Origin: Planococcus citri
Lineage: Eukaryota > Arthropoda > Insecta > Hemiptera > Pseudococcidae
Direction of reading: 5' to 3'
Assembly: GCF_950023065.1 (NCBI RefSeq)
Contig: NC_088678.1
Coordinates: forward strand, 58,062,460 to 58,126,459
Length of the DNA stretch: 64,000 nt
Positions 45,739-60,100 of this stretch are shown here, one piece after another. The position numbers and the translations under genes were made by a program. The notes beneath the pieces are model-generated. The model searched no databases. It worked only from the letters and a program-made list of their open reading frames with translations, and was not told the origin of the DNA. Numbering within the stretch: the first letter of the stretch is position 1; the number at the start of each line of letters is the position of its first letter.

Positions 45739-48019
45739 CCATAACCTTAACTGGAAATTTTTTTGGGTAACAAGTCTGCTAAAAATTGAGTAAAATCGAA
45801 GGCTTTCATTTTTTTTTTTTTTTGAATAGGATAATTATTCATTGCGATAGAAAATACCAAAAATGGCGTTTAATGCGCGAGATTTCAATCAACATCAAAA
45901 CCAACCACCCTAATCAAGTTATTGAAACTCCTACAGTAACAAAATCGCTCTTAACATTCTCGAGTTTTCAATTAAATTAGACTATCTACAGTATGGAATA
46001 TTGACAATAATTTGAGTAAGTAATTACTGGGAAAAAAAATCATCTCTCTTAACGATGGTAAACAACATCATATTATAAACGTCGCAAAGATAGAAGCATT
46101 TCAAGTACTGTAGTATACAAAGTACGTATATCTTGAAAATCTACAGACTAGGCGAGGTAAATATCAAGTAGGTATAACTTTCATATCAATCGAATCTTTA
46201 GGTAAATACACGGAACACGTATATAGAATATAGATGTTCATCGTATCGCATAAAAGGCTTTCATGTTTTGTAACTTTTTTTACTCTCATCGTAAGTGATG
46301 TAACTTTTTCCATACCTAAACCTATACCTAATACATCGATCTCGGTAGTCGGTATCTTTATGTTAAAGCTATAAGCAGCACTTAAAACCCATAATAAGAA
46401 GGGAAAAAAGCTCGTATCGGTCTCCGGTAAATTTTAAATATCGACATCATCTCGACGCAGCAGCCTTTTAATATTCGTTAAAATTTATATCTATATACAC
46501 GTACAGAAATTTTCACAATAGGTAAGGGGTAGGAACTCGCACAGCACAGTCGTTAAATAACCTACCAATATTACACGATGACCTTTATAGAAAGCCGAGT
46601 TATGTGCAATTTTTATATCGTTCGCGAGCAAAAGGTAGAGCATTTTTTTGCATTAAAATGTTGATTTAGCTGACCCAATTTCTGGACAAAATTACACGAG
46701 CTTTTCCTTTTTTTCTTCGTTCTTTCTTCCTTTCTCTCTCTCTCTCTCATTCTATCCATCTATATACCTACCAACTCTGTACTTTGCCTTTATGCTGGTA
46801 TATAGCATACGCTAACGACGATTATTTTTTAATCGCTGCGCTGCGTTTTTTCCCCTTCTCGCAAAGATGCTCGGAATTGGTAGTATTTTTACATTCATTC
46901 TCCCACCGGAATACCTTTATCGTTTTTTTGCGAAAATACTCTTCTAAACGGTAAAAATCGACGGCAAAAGTTTACGTTAAAATAGCTCTGCTGGGTATCC
47001 GATCCGCGTTGCGGAATATTCTGCTCGACTCGGAAGGGATTGCGTATATTATTTTCATAGAGAAAAAATACCGCCGAGGATTGATTACATATTTTACCTC
47101 AATCTGTTGGATTTGATTTTTAAAATTGAAATGGCAGGGAATTATTTGTTTGTCGATCTTGTCTACGTATAGTTTCTCAGGGAAGATTCTACAAACAACC
47201 CCTTCCCTAGTGCCGTCGAGAGCCAATGTGAGCCCTGGGCGAAAAAAAATGAGGGTCTCCTGAAAATTTTTCACACTTTCTCCCTCCTCTAAACCAAGTA
47301 TTGTTTTTTTTTTCAAAAATTCGGGTCGTTGCTGAGTTGTTTACGAAATGGAATTTTTCCACAAAATTTCTCCCAAGTATAAAGAAATCCTTCTCTTCCC
47401 CCTCCCCTGTTTGGAACAAATTTTGTTTCGCTAAAAACAATTTTTTTCGAGATAGCGTTTTTTCTCCTTCGACAAAGTTTTTTACAAGAAATTTTTTTAA
47501 AAAGAAAAGTACAATCGCTGTTGCATGAAGTTTCCACATTTCCTTCAAAAATGAAGGTTTCAATTTTCCTTCAAAAATTATGATCGTATTTTATGTTCAA
47601 AAATGACGTTTTCATCTTTTTTTCTTCGAAAATGAAGGTTGAAATTTTCTTGTCAAATACCCAAAGTTTGAATTTTCTCTCTGAAAATAAAGTTAGAATA
47701 CGAAATAAGGGTTTTATTTCTGTTCAAAATTGACCTGAATCTGGATTACCAGTCCAATTACATCAGTGTAAAGGTTTCCTACTATAAGCTTCTCAGTCTC
47801 ACAATCTTAGGCCATTTCCTCTAAACGAATGGGGAACTTTTTTAGAACAATTGGCGAGGGAAATTTTCAGCACCTAAAAAACCGATCATACTACATACCC
47901 CAACATTGATTAAAACTTGTTTCTAATATTCGTAATGTAGCATCAAACATGCATGCAACTGTTTGAGCCTGATTGTGGGCATTTGTATAATGTATGGTAT
48001 AAGAATTTCGTAGACTTAC
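45739..48019. other. Host intron-like DNA (start of G-alpha-o intron 3)
   Basis: CT microsatellite at 46735-46749. The 114- and 118-codon frames near 47 kb have no recognisable motif. The GTAAGT donor of exon 3 occupies 48014-48019. Confidence 0.55.
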
Positions 48020-48161
48020 CTCTCTTTCGGGGCTTCCAAAGGGTATAATTAAATTTGGCATTGCTCTTAATATAGCGACTAGTGATTGCACGGTATTACT
48101 ATAAACAACGGGTCGATATTGTTTGAAGTCTTCTGATGTAAATCCACTTTCGTGTATAATT
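48020..48161 (-). CDS. Galphao: G protein alpha-o subunit, exon 3
   Basis: 142 bp, exactly the size of the corresponding exon in animal G-alpha genes. It starts after TTTTACAG at 48162 and ends GAGAG before GTAAGT. It encodes IIHESGFTSEDFKQYRP and continues with VVYSNTVQSLVAILRAMP, part of the alpha-helical domain that shields the bound nucleotide. The first base completes the lysine codon left open by exon 2. The next exon, with the remainder of the helical domain and switch I, was not found at lower coordinates. Alpha-o couples receptors to inhibitory signalling at the inner face of the plasma membrane and is strongly neuronal in insects. Confidence 0.95.
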
Positions 48162-51154
48162 CTGTAAAACAATAAAATACAATTAAAGATACAACATTTA
48201 CATTATACGATGCTTTCAATACAAACGAAAAATTTTACGCATCTACGTCATCGAATTCTAATTAAAAATTACACACATAAAATCTCTTTGCTCTCGAGAA
48301 TCCTGCCACAATACTCGTCTACCTATAGCTACATAACCGCACCACGATGACGTACGATACTCGCATATATGTATACGAAAAAATATGAAAAATTAAAGCG
48401 TTCGTTAATTACGAAATTACGTCGCAATCATTGACATATACCACAACATATATGACTGTTCGCATATCGTATAGGTATATTGCATACATATATACGTTAT
48501 CATACGAGAAAGTAACAAATTATTGCAAAAAAAAAAAAAGAAAAGAACAAAACATACATATCTCGATCAAATCTTGCTCCTATACACACACAGATATCAA
48601 TTAAAACTGGTTTTATTAAATTAATATTTCTCCGGAAAGATAATTGTTATTTTCGCCTTTCATTAATAAGCCCCACGGCTATAATCGCTTTTACATTAAA
48701 CTCGAAGCGCTTAATTTTGCACTTTACCGCGTATAAAATGATTTATAATATCGTTTTAAACGGCCTACCCACACCCAAAACCCGCCTTTGCAACTTTTCT
48801 CCGAGCTAAATTCGTAGAAAATCATTTTATTCGATCGAGTTATTTCAATAGAAATGGCAATCTCGCTGCCTTCTCTCCCCCCCCCTCGAGCCTATTTTTC
48901 GGGGGAAGGCAAAAACTGGCTTTGGTCCAATTTACACGCATCCTATCCTCAAACAATGCTTACACACGATTCGTAAATATCTACAATCTCGCACGGTGAA
49001 ACTGAGAAAAATCCTTTATTTCAATTCGGAGTTAATCGAGTGATACTTAGTTATATTCTATTTAAACGTCGATGTTTCCTAATTCAAAAAATATCTTTTT
49101 TGGGTGAATTTCACGGCCTAAGTCTGGTTTCATCGCGTTGACGATGATGTCAAATCAATCGTGTCAATGTAATTTGACTAGTTTTCGTAGGTTATTTCAA
49201 CCAGAACCACTCATGCATAAAATCACACAGATTGGTTCAATCTTTGAAACCAAAAATTTTGAACCAAGATCAGTTTCAATCGATTTAAGTTCGGGAGAGT
49301 TCGTTTCATAATTCATGGAAGCAAAAGCCACTGCAAATTCGGAGAGAGTAGCAGTGCTCTAAGTACCAAAAATATTACAAAATAAATAATGCTATGAAAT
49401 ATTTTGAAAATCAATTAAAAAATAAGAAAAAATTCGGATTTTTTAAATATTTTATCGATATATATAAGAAAAATGTTGATCATCAAGATTCAAATATCCA
49501 TCAAACCATTAAATCGGACGATTTTAAATTATCAATTTGGTCCAAAAATGTTTGAAAAAGAAAAGGAGAGTACATACATGTATGTAACTTCGATTTTTTA
49601 AGAACTTTTTCATCAATTTTTTCGCCATTTCCAATTACCAATTTGTTTACAAATTCTGTCAAATTTGTGTTGAATTTTTATAGTTTTTTTTCAACTTTTT
49701 AACCAATTTTTGTCTTATTTTACAATATTTTAATGATGAGCAAGTAAGTTTTTTCTGCAATTCTTCAAATCAATGCTTCTATTTCTCGTAAATTTCGCCA
49801 AGTTTCAGTTTTTTTAGGTGTCAAAAAAAATTTTTCTCAATTTTTGCAACATTCTCCCCAATTTGAACAATATTTCATAACTTTTCAAGTACTTTTGGTT
49901 GATTTTTTTAATTTTTGACGCAATTTTTTCAACATTTCACTAAGTTTCGAAGGTACATATTTCACAATGCATTGAACTATTTCCATTGTTGCCACAATTC
50001 TTAAATTTTTCAGAAATCAGAAAACTAAAAAATGACTCTCAATTACTTGATACAAAAAGCCAACCAAAAATTTAAAAAATTGAAGCCAACTAAAAAAATG
50101 GAATAAAATAATATTAGGGCTAAGTAATAGTTTTTATTTCAATTTTTCAAACGTAAAAAAATTCTTCAACCTCAAAAAACTCAGATTTCGACATTGTTTG
50201 TAGTTTCCAGTACCCGTTCTACCCTTTCCTTTCGCTTACTTTTTCGGCCTAATCCAAAATTTGTCTTAAAATGTGTGTTTAATCCCCCCTCCCAATTGTG
50301 AGCGTTGAAAATTTTGCTTACTTTTGTTCAATCTAATTCAAGGAAATGAACGACCAAAAAGACCACATGGAATGCCACAAACCGAATTTTAAGGAAAATG
50401 CATCAAGAGCAATTTTATTACACATCATTGAAAAAACTCTCTCTTTTCTAAATTTTTGCATTATTTTATACCATTTTGAATATCTAATTTTTTGGTACCA
50501 TACTTTTATAAAATTGCAACCATACTTTGTGCAATTTTTTGAAATTTTACAAAATTTTCTTAACGCTTGTCAACGTTGTTGATCAAATGGAATTTCTCGT
50601 TAATTTGGTTGGATTTCAGTAAAATTTTCGCAGATTTTTCGACCTCAAGAAATTTTTGCATCATTTAACAAACGTCTAGTCTTTAAAGCATTGTAGCATG
50701 AGTTACAATCTGTAAAACAAATTTGGCAAGCTTTTTATGCATCTTGGACAATTTTGTCGATATTTTGAAGACTGTTTGCGTGATTTCATTTCATTTCCAT
50801 ACTTTGAAAAAACTTGATAAATTTTGAAAACAATTTTTATGGATAATTTAATCAAAACAACAGGGATAATTTTGTGTGTGTTTTTTTTAGAATAAAGTCA
50901 TATTTTCAGGCTTTAAAACAACATACACTCAAGACAGCCCATGTACCTAATCATCATCTTTAGAGCCAGTCATTCATCATTTAATTATACATATTATCAT
51001 AATCGATAATTTTGAAACCTAAATTAATATCTCGTTTAGTATTACAATCGCACAATTAATTGAACGATAGAATACATTTCAAAATCCTCGAGCTTAATAA
51101 AATTATATTTCTAATCAACAAAAAAAAAAATATATAAATATAGGTACTACTTAC
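48162..51154 (-). other. G-alpha-o intron 2
   Basis: 2993 bp, donor GTAAGTAG at 51154, acceptor TTTTACAG. AT-rich, no embedded gene or clear repeat recognised. Confidence 0.85.
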
Positions 51155-51197
51155 TTCATCTGTTTAACAATGGTACTTTTTCCCGATTCTCCAGCAC
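51155..51197 (-). CDS. Galphao: G protein alpha-o subunit, exon 2 (P-loop)
   Basis: 43 bp, again the conserved exon size of this family. It completes the Walker A / P-loop GAGESGKST and continues IVKQMK. The lysine and serine here bind the phosphates and Mg of GTP. Acceptor TTTTTTCAG at 51198, donor AA|GTAAGTA at 51155/51154. The glycine codon at the 5' edge is split with exon 1, and the final lysine codon with exon 3. Confidence 0.96.
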
Positions 51198-54100
51198 CTG
51201 AAAAAAGAAAGAAAAATCGCGCAATTTCATTAAAAATTGTTTTCAATATTCGTAAAAAAAATTCCAATTTACCTATCCCAAATACCTACACATAATCAAA
51301 CCATCGTATCATTTTCGAAAAAAGAAATGACCTATGGTATATTATTGAATGACAGGAATATTTACATTTAAACTCACGTGAAATTTAATACCTGCGCGAT
51401 AAAGCAATTAGCTAATGACATGAGACAACGCCGCCGAAGCGGAGAGAGAAAGAGAGTAAGAGAAAAAAAGCAACGATACACAGACAGACATTGGGGTGCA
51501 CAAACGTGGGTATTACTCATACACATACCCACCTAACCTAACGATGACCAAAAAAATGACGAAATCGTACATATTACTCAATACACAGAAGGCATTGAAC
51601 GTACATATGCTGCAAATTTTCAAAACTGTCAAATTTCTGGTATGAAAGTTCGCACGATATAACTACTCGTATCATTAGCCATGAACGAGCGCCAGGTGTG
51701 GTGATGAAACGAAAGGGGAGAGAAATAGAGAGAGAGGGAGAAGGTAAGAGTTAAATTTTATATAATGCTAATAACCGCGACGTAACGTAACGTCACATCG
51801 ACACCTTCATACGGGTGATTAATTTTCGATAAAAGTTTAAAATGACACACATAGACATTACCTACAACACATACATAATATATGTATATTCTCGTTAGTT
51901 AAATCCACGACGACCACGACAACGGCCGTCGACGTCATAAAATGTTGAAAAAAAAAATGGTCACCTAATAACCATAGTATTTAGCGTACACGCGATAATT
52001 CATCGTAATTTGTATTACTTGTGTTTCATCGTACGTATAGTATACAGACAAATGGACTATGGGTCTCCAGGTACACAATATTATGCACATGCCATACGAC
52101 TGGGCAATACGAATCTACACACGTAACAAAATTACACGGGACGCATCGATTAAAAAAAAAAAAAATTCGTCGCGGTTCGAATTACCTACTCAAAGCTTAT
52201 ACCCCTTTTATACGAAAAATCTTTCAACTCACGAATACATTCTGTGTACATGTAGAGTACCGCGCATTCGGCCGTGTTAGCTTATTTAATTACCCGTCGT
52301 AGAAGCTTACCGCAGCTCAAAATCCTCGATACAATGTTACTAATTAAAAGTAAAACGGAGAACGTGTCGCGAATGAAAGAAATATATTTATAATGAATGA
52401 GTACGCGGCCACCATACTACGTTAATCACGTAAAAAGCTAAATGTGTCCAACTGTCCACCTCTAATAATTGTGTAACACGTGTAACCCGTTTTTTTTTCA
52501 CTTCTTTTTTTCTCTTCGACGGTCCTTTTCGTCTTAATTTTTCATGCTTACCTATTGATTAAGTGGTCAAAAAAAATAGTGCGCAAGATTGCTGCTACAT
52601 TGAACTATCGATAAAATCTGAGCAGGTACAAAAAACACGAAAATTCATGTTACGTATACCAACATTTTTACAAAACTGAAAATTTATCCTGAAAAGTGAT
52701 TTTTTTCCCGCTAGATTATATAAGAAGGAAATTGTAGGCGTAATGGCATTTTTAATTCAATCATCAACTTGAAACGAGAACTACGAGTTAGGTACACATT
52801 TCAATCAACGATAGCAAAAACAAACTACGAGTATTCGTTAGCGATAAGTTCACTCCAAAGGATACTTCGCAGGGTTCAAGCCTTTTCGAAGTCCTGCCGG
52901 TATCGTCCAATTAAGCAAATTAATGGAATTATACAGTTTTGTTGATTTTATCGTGACAATAATTTTCAATTTTCACAAACAAACTGTCCATTCCATAAAT
53001 TCTTGAGACAATGGAAATATTTATCGTGAAAAATTGCTGAGAAAAATAATCATACTGAACAAATTAATAAAGATTACAATAAGAACTACTATAAATCTGT
53101 CAGCATTTCATGTCATTCAGATACACAGTCTCAAAAATTTTTATTTACAGCTCGGAAGTCGTCATGAAAATAAATACTACAAATATGGATTCGTCACGTT
53201 TTTGAGTAAAAATCGATGAAAAATCAAATGAAACCTGTTTCAAGTCGCTTATTTCAAAGTTCATGAATACGAAAGTTCAAGTTTTCTTTCAGAGGGTGTC
53301 AAAATGTTTTCATAGTTTCCAAAACACAGCTGGGTAGCCCATACATATTTATGTGAGGTTGTAGAAAAGAAAAACATGCAATAGGTACTAGATGCAGTTT
53401 TGGCTGAAATTGATATCTTATAAAAACAAAGCCCCTCAGAAAAAAATACCGAACACCAAAGGCGAGAAATTTGATTCTCTATACAATTACGAGTATATGT
53501 TCAACTTATTTCTTTCATGGGACCCATAAGTTTTCCCAAAAATTAAGACCTTGGCATTTCCAAGAAAAAATAATTTTCAGTGATGAAAAATTTTTCTTCA
53601 ACGTAAAAATTGCTCACTGGTATTTAATAAAGCACGATTCATTTTCTTCCAGGTTTTACTCACAAGGGAGGTACCCCAACTGGCAGAAACATTTTTGACC
53701 TGGAAGTGGACAAAGCTAGATTTAAAGAGCATGCAAAAATATACCACCAGCCAAAATTTCAGGGGCTAAAGTGCCTTTTTCGACCCTCGGTTAATTTTAA
53801 AAATCAAATTTGGGTCCAAATATGGGGAAAAAATGAACATTTCACCAAATTAATCTAGAAAGCAGGAATAACTTTCTGATCAGGAGATATTTTGAGCAAA
53901 AATTAGAAAGCTCACAAGTATTCAAAGATTAGTTACTGGAATCTTTACAATAAATTGGGCCATGCTACTTTACGTATAATTATTTATCGATTTACTAAAG
54001 TTAGCTTTTGCAAAAATCTAAATTTTTCGACTTTTTCAGTTTACATTTTACCAAATAATATTCCTTCTTATAGGTGACTGGTTCGTGATGTCATCACATG

Positions 54101-57100
54101 AATAAACGATGCTGAAACTACACGTGTTGTTACTAATTAGTCCCATTTTCCCTCAGCGCGAAAAACAGCTGTAGGTATTCGTGCTCAATCAATTTTCAAA
54201 ATTTTCCACATTATGTTAGAAAAGGTATGTGTAACACTGTAGCACAACACTATGTGATTCATCTACACGTGACGAAATTTACCTATGGCGTAGCAATAGA
54301 AGCGCAAGGGGCGATTGTTTCCCTCCAAGCAGATTAAAATTTGGCATGGAACATACAAAGAATGAATTATTATTTTTTGGGGCTGCTTTTCGAACCAATT
54401 TTTTTCAAAAATCGCTCTTGCTTCGCTTGAGCATTTCATTTTCATGAAATACCTACTTACATAAATTGTAATTTGAACGACTTTCCAAAATTCATCTCAA
54501 AAATCAAGGGATTTTTCGAATTTAATTAGTAAAACTGAATCATTCATATACTCATACAAGCGTCTTGAACCGACAGTATTCTGCTATTTAGATAAAGAAA
54601 TCATCAAAACATTCAACTCCTAAGAAGAAAATAAAATGATGTATGTAAGTAAATGAACTTTCACGGAATCGAATTTGATGATTCACACATAATAGAATTT
54701 GTTCGCTTCTTTATCAATAAGGCTCATAAAGGTATAAAAATAAAGACACGAAATATTCGCATTATCAAAAATTTATCAGTTTAAGATAACTATAAGATGT
54801 TTTTTGGTAACCCATTTGTTGTATGAGAGCGTATTTCTAATTGAGACATAATTTAAAAAATTCTTAACTCTTCAATAATTTGATAGTATTTTTAAAAAAA
54901 ATTAACTCGTTTTCTCTTTGGCACTGGTGATTTATCTTTTCAGTTTTGTAACTAACGTGAGTCAATTTATGGATAAGATTTTCTTTCATTCAAATAACAA
55001 ACACCACGATAAAATGAAATTCATGGCGAGGTGGTGGAGAACTGATAAATTCCAAAAAGGGAGAATTGCAATAACCACAAAACAAGAATAAATTGATCCA
55101 TATTTTTTAAAGGTTGCAAGTAAGTCATAAATTAGCTTGAGCGAAAGGAAGGCTTGAGTTTTAGAAAAATCATTTCAAAATTCATTCCAAGATATGTGAT
55201 GTTTAAAATTTGCAGAATCTCTTCCACGAAGCAGAATCCTAAAATTGGATTCTCTAGATCGAAAATTAAATTCCGACTTATTCTGGATTTCTTTGAAAAC
55301 GACGATGACGTAACTTGACATTGGGGAGATGATGTATTGTATTCTTTCTTCATATTCTCTCTTTTACTAAAATATTCCTAAAAAAATCTTTAATAAGTGA
55401 GAAAGTTTCCTGTAAAATGAACTTATAGTAGGCACTGAGGCAGCTCCCCCCCCCCCCAAAAAAAAAACCTCAAGTAAGACGATTATTCATTTTCACCATT
55501 TTTTCACAATTGAATTTTCATTCGAACAAAACATGGGTCTCTTGTGTTTGAATAAGTGGTAAGAATGACTTTTTTTTGAAAAATAAAAAGAAAGATGAAC
55601 GTGAAAAAAATTGGGTAAGTATCAAAAAAATGTAGTCTTTTGAATAAAAACACTCGCACTATGCTCATTATAATTATCATCTTGTTGTATCTCAAGAAAA
55701 GATGAAGCTGGAACTAGATAATCAATTTCAGAACCCGAATTTTTCGTGAAGTTTTTGACGTTACTTTACAAATTCTTTCAATACTTCTCGCCTTTCCCAA
55801 AAACAAGCACTGTATTTCACCAGGCAACTCTATTACGCTGAATATTACAACATTCTCTATGAAAGTCAGTCGTAAACGAGGTTTGAAATCAAGCTGTTTA
55901 TCACAAACCATTCCATTGCAAAGAATAAAAAAAAATAAAAAAAAACAGGAAATGGTAAAAATTAATTGAATTTCTACAAGAAAAACAAAAACAACCACGT
56001 TCAACTTCTCACCACCGATCACTAATTTAAAGTTCCATAAATCTACACTTTATCAAAACTGACACATGGACACTTCGACTCCTGTCGATACATTAACCTC
56101 GACAAACACCTACAAATAATTCACAAAATACAATCGTTTACGAGGTGAACCACGGTCAAAACTGAGCCAAAAATAACATACACAAAAAAATCGCTCACCT
56201 ACCGAATCATCCAAGTATACGCAATCGGACAGACTATCGTCTTTTTTTTTCATCCACATAAATAATGAGTAAGGTCGGTTGATAATTTTCATAAATGTTT
56301 CGTATGTACATTCGAGCAGTTTAAATAAAAATAAGTCACATTTTGTGAACCATAAACGTCGCTCGTTATACGACGATTTCATTTCGGAGAAATTAAGTAT
56401 GTAATTTGGAATGGTACGAACTACGAACCTACCAACACATCGTAGGGTGTAGGATAGATTAATACAAAGTAGCGACGATTAATTCATTTTTCTATACTAC
56501 ACAGCCAACGAGCATAATCTGGGAAATTTCCTTCACGATGGATTTAATTCTGTTTCTTGCGCATGGCATGAATGACGCTATACCTTTCAAAACCATTTTT
56601 TTAAAAGAATGAATACTTACGACAAAAATAAAAAAGAACGGCTACGCTACAATATGGCATGATGTAGGTAACTAGATAGGCAAATTATCCTTCACAATTG
56701 CGCTTGACTTTTTTCTCTGTATTTTATTTTTGCTTAAAAGAGCCGCGAGGCTATTGTTGGACAATTACAATGATAATACAGAATACAAATCATAAATATA
56801 CAACATAAATAAAAATTACATTCAATGAAATGACGACCTCGCGCGTATACCTTATGGCTTATACACATCGAATATAAGCTATTGGGTTAACAAAACTTAT
56901 TTTCGTTGTAGTTAGATACTTGCTGTTTAAAGTTACGTTTATACGTCGAGTTCTGTACGAGTTTATTAGCCCAGACATTATTATTTTTTCATTTCGACTC
57001 AATTTTTAAATACAGGACGACAAATTGGATATAGGCTAAGACATTTGAATGTATGAATTATCATATTATTACAAAAATCTTTCAGGGGTGTCTAACAAAA

Positions 57101-60100
57101 TTTCAAAATGAAAAAGTAGGACTTAAGAGTAGGACTTACAGCACGTCATTTTTCGAGCACTTATGGAATTTTTTAAGATGGGGAAGGGGGTGTCAAAATT
57201 TACATTCAAGTTTTTAGCCAAATTTTTGTAAAAAATGGTGTCTTCAAACACTTTGTGATTTCATTTAAACAAGTAGACGCCAAAAATATAACGTTTCACT
57301 TCAATTTTTCGTTTTATTTTCTCCTTATCAATTTTAGAAATTTATGAATATCACATCATGTTCGTTCGCTTAAAATCAAATTCAACTCGAATTCTTTAAT
57401 TTCAATTGTAAATATTTCATATCTATTATATTATTTGCTTCAAAATTTTAAAATTCGAATAAGTACCTAGTTATTTTTTGTTGGAAAATTGAAAATGGAA
57501 AAAGAAAAGCAAATGGGACCGAGCAAAGCGAGGACAAAAGCTCTCGAAAATTAGAATTGCAAGAGGCATAAAAACAATAGAATTCAAATGATTTTTTTTT
57601 TTTGAAAAATCCATAATTAAAAAAGAAAAAAACGACGTTTTTTTTGTGTGATGACTGAGTTACTTATAAAAAGTCTCGTAGAAAAGCAAACGAATCCGAG
57701 CGAAGCGCGGGTAAAAGCTCCCAAAAATTAGTATTTTTATAGGGGTATGAAAACAATATTTTCTATTGTAATATACGGAGAAATTTATTATTTTTGTTTC
57801 AAAATTTTGAAATTCAAATAATGATTATTAAAAAAAAAAAAAATCAAACTTGAAAAAGAAAAGCAAACAAGCCCGAGTGAAGTGAGGCCATGCAAAAGCT
57901 TTCAAAAATTCAATCATGTTTTCAGAAGTAAAAACAAAAACTTTCTTCATAGAGAGAGGAGTTTACTTTTCTAATTGAAACTTGAACATTTTTAAAATTT
58001 GAACAATAAGTTTCCTATGTATGTGGAAAAAGGTACCTATAATTCAAAATCTAAAAAAGTCGACAAATCAGCCCTTTTCCACAAAATTTGTTCAAAATTC
58101 AGGAAAAAGGAAGAAAATTGAAAATTTGAAAAGGTCCTCAATTCCTCATTGAATAAAAAGTAGGACTTTTAGATAAAATTGTTGAAAAGTAGGACTTTAG
58201 TAGGACTAAAAGGACTTTTGAGAAAAAGTAGGACTTAAGTAAGACTAAGAGGACCAGTAGGACCTGTTAGACACCTTGTTTTTGAGGAAAGTAGGAGGCT
58301 AAAAATATCGAAAATTGAAATACCCATCAAACTACCATCACTTGAATTATGAACGATGAGAGCAATAAGTTTCTTTGATCATGGAAGTTGTGCACACAAG
58401 AATTAAGAATTTGGCGCGAGTCTCATTGATATGAGCAGAAGCACATTTCTGGATTTAATAAGCAACGAAATGAATTAATAAAAGTTTGAGGAAAAATCAT
58501 CAAAACAAAAATTTAGAAATTTTCATAATTTTTTCAATCACAATTTACATTTTTGGAAAGCAAAGGCAAGTTTTAACGTGAACCTTGATGGATTTCATGC
58601 AAGATTTCTGATTGTTAAACAATCAAACTTTGAAAGCTCACATTTAAACCTATCTATTTAAAAATTTAAAAATCCCGAAACTGAACTTCCGCAGTAAAAA
58701 CTCAAATTCTTACAATAAGTAGGCACAAATCAGGCCTTTTTTTGTACTTCTTTCATTGGAGGGACACTAAATTGAAGTTGCAAGTCCCTAATTTCCATAT
58801 TTCCTCCTCTGCCACTGTGTTTTGAGAAAAACGTCGAAGTACCTGAATGTTGATCGCTTTTTTTCACCCCTCAAGTAATAATGTTCCATAATTCAAAATT
58901 TTCAATGCGGCACCTTGATAGATTTTGTATTTGGATAATTTTGACCAAAAAAACAAATTTTTTTGAAAAAGTTTGCCAAAATTTATTTATTTTTTTCATT
59001 TTTTTCCAAAGTCTTTCTTTTTTTAGTTTTTATGGCAATTTTTTGATATTTTCGAACTTTCCTTTGCCCCCCCCCCCCTCACAAAAAACCCTGGGTACAA
59101 CAATTTAAAACATTCGTATGAAAATGTGAAAAAATTGTATTTTAAAAAAGGTGGAGGAGAGGGACGGTTCATGAAAATTCTTGAGGGGATGTCATTCTTG
59201 AACCTCCCAACATTTTCTATGACAATCTAAAAAAATTGTTTTTTGCATGTTTTGAAAAATAAAAATGATGACTAGAAGTAAAAAAAAACATTTTTGCAAT
59301 TTTTTCACTTTCAGATGAGCTAAGTAAGTATACTACACTTCATATTTTTATTCGGCTCCAACTTATGTTTTACTCGTTCAAAAATGCTATTCTCCTTCCA
59401 AAAATTACGTCAACATTTTCGATATTAAAAAAGGGGGACCGCCGACAGTGAAATGTTATGAATGTTATGATGCAACACTATCGAACAAATTATTCCACCG
59501 TTTGATAATAGTATCAGGCTTCAAACAGGAAAATTCCATTTACATCATTTTCATTTATTATTGAAACATATTACTCGTAATATAATTGAACAAATTTTTG
59601 ATAATTCAAAAATTCATTCTTTACATATTGCATCGGCATCACACTGACCCAACAAAATTTACAATATTCCAGCAAACTAAATCCTCGAATTCGCCAGAAA
59701 AAATAAGCTATTTCTGTGTAGTAAACGTACACCTCAAAGCTAACCAAGACACAAAGGTATAGCACGATCCCATAAGTGAATGGGTTTTTTACCCGTATAG
59801 TAAACGATTTGATTGGTTGGCCGCAATGGCCGGGTAAACATCCCATCTGTATTCGTCGTTACGTCTCATGTCATCGATTTTTTCTTTTATTTACCCGCCA
59901 AAAAAAAACAACAACTATTTGATTAATAATTCACACAGCGCGACGTTCTTCCGTCCTCTGCTGCGACGGTGTCGGTGCTAAAAACTGAACTTACGAAACC
60001 AAAGGAAAGAAATATGTACAAACGCACGTATTTAACAACAACTATGAATGCGATTCAAATTCAACTTTACGATACCGTAGAAAAATTCTATACTTTATAT

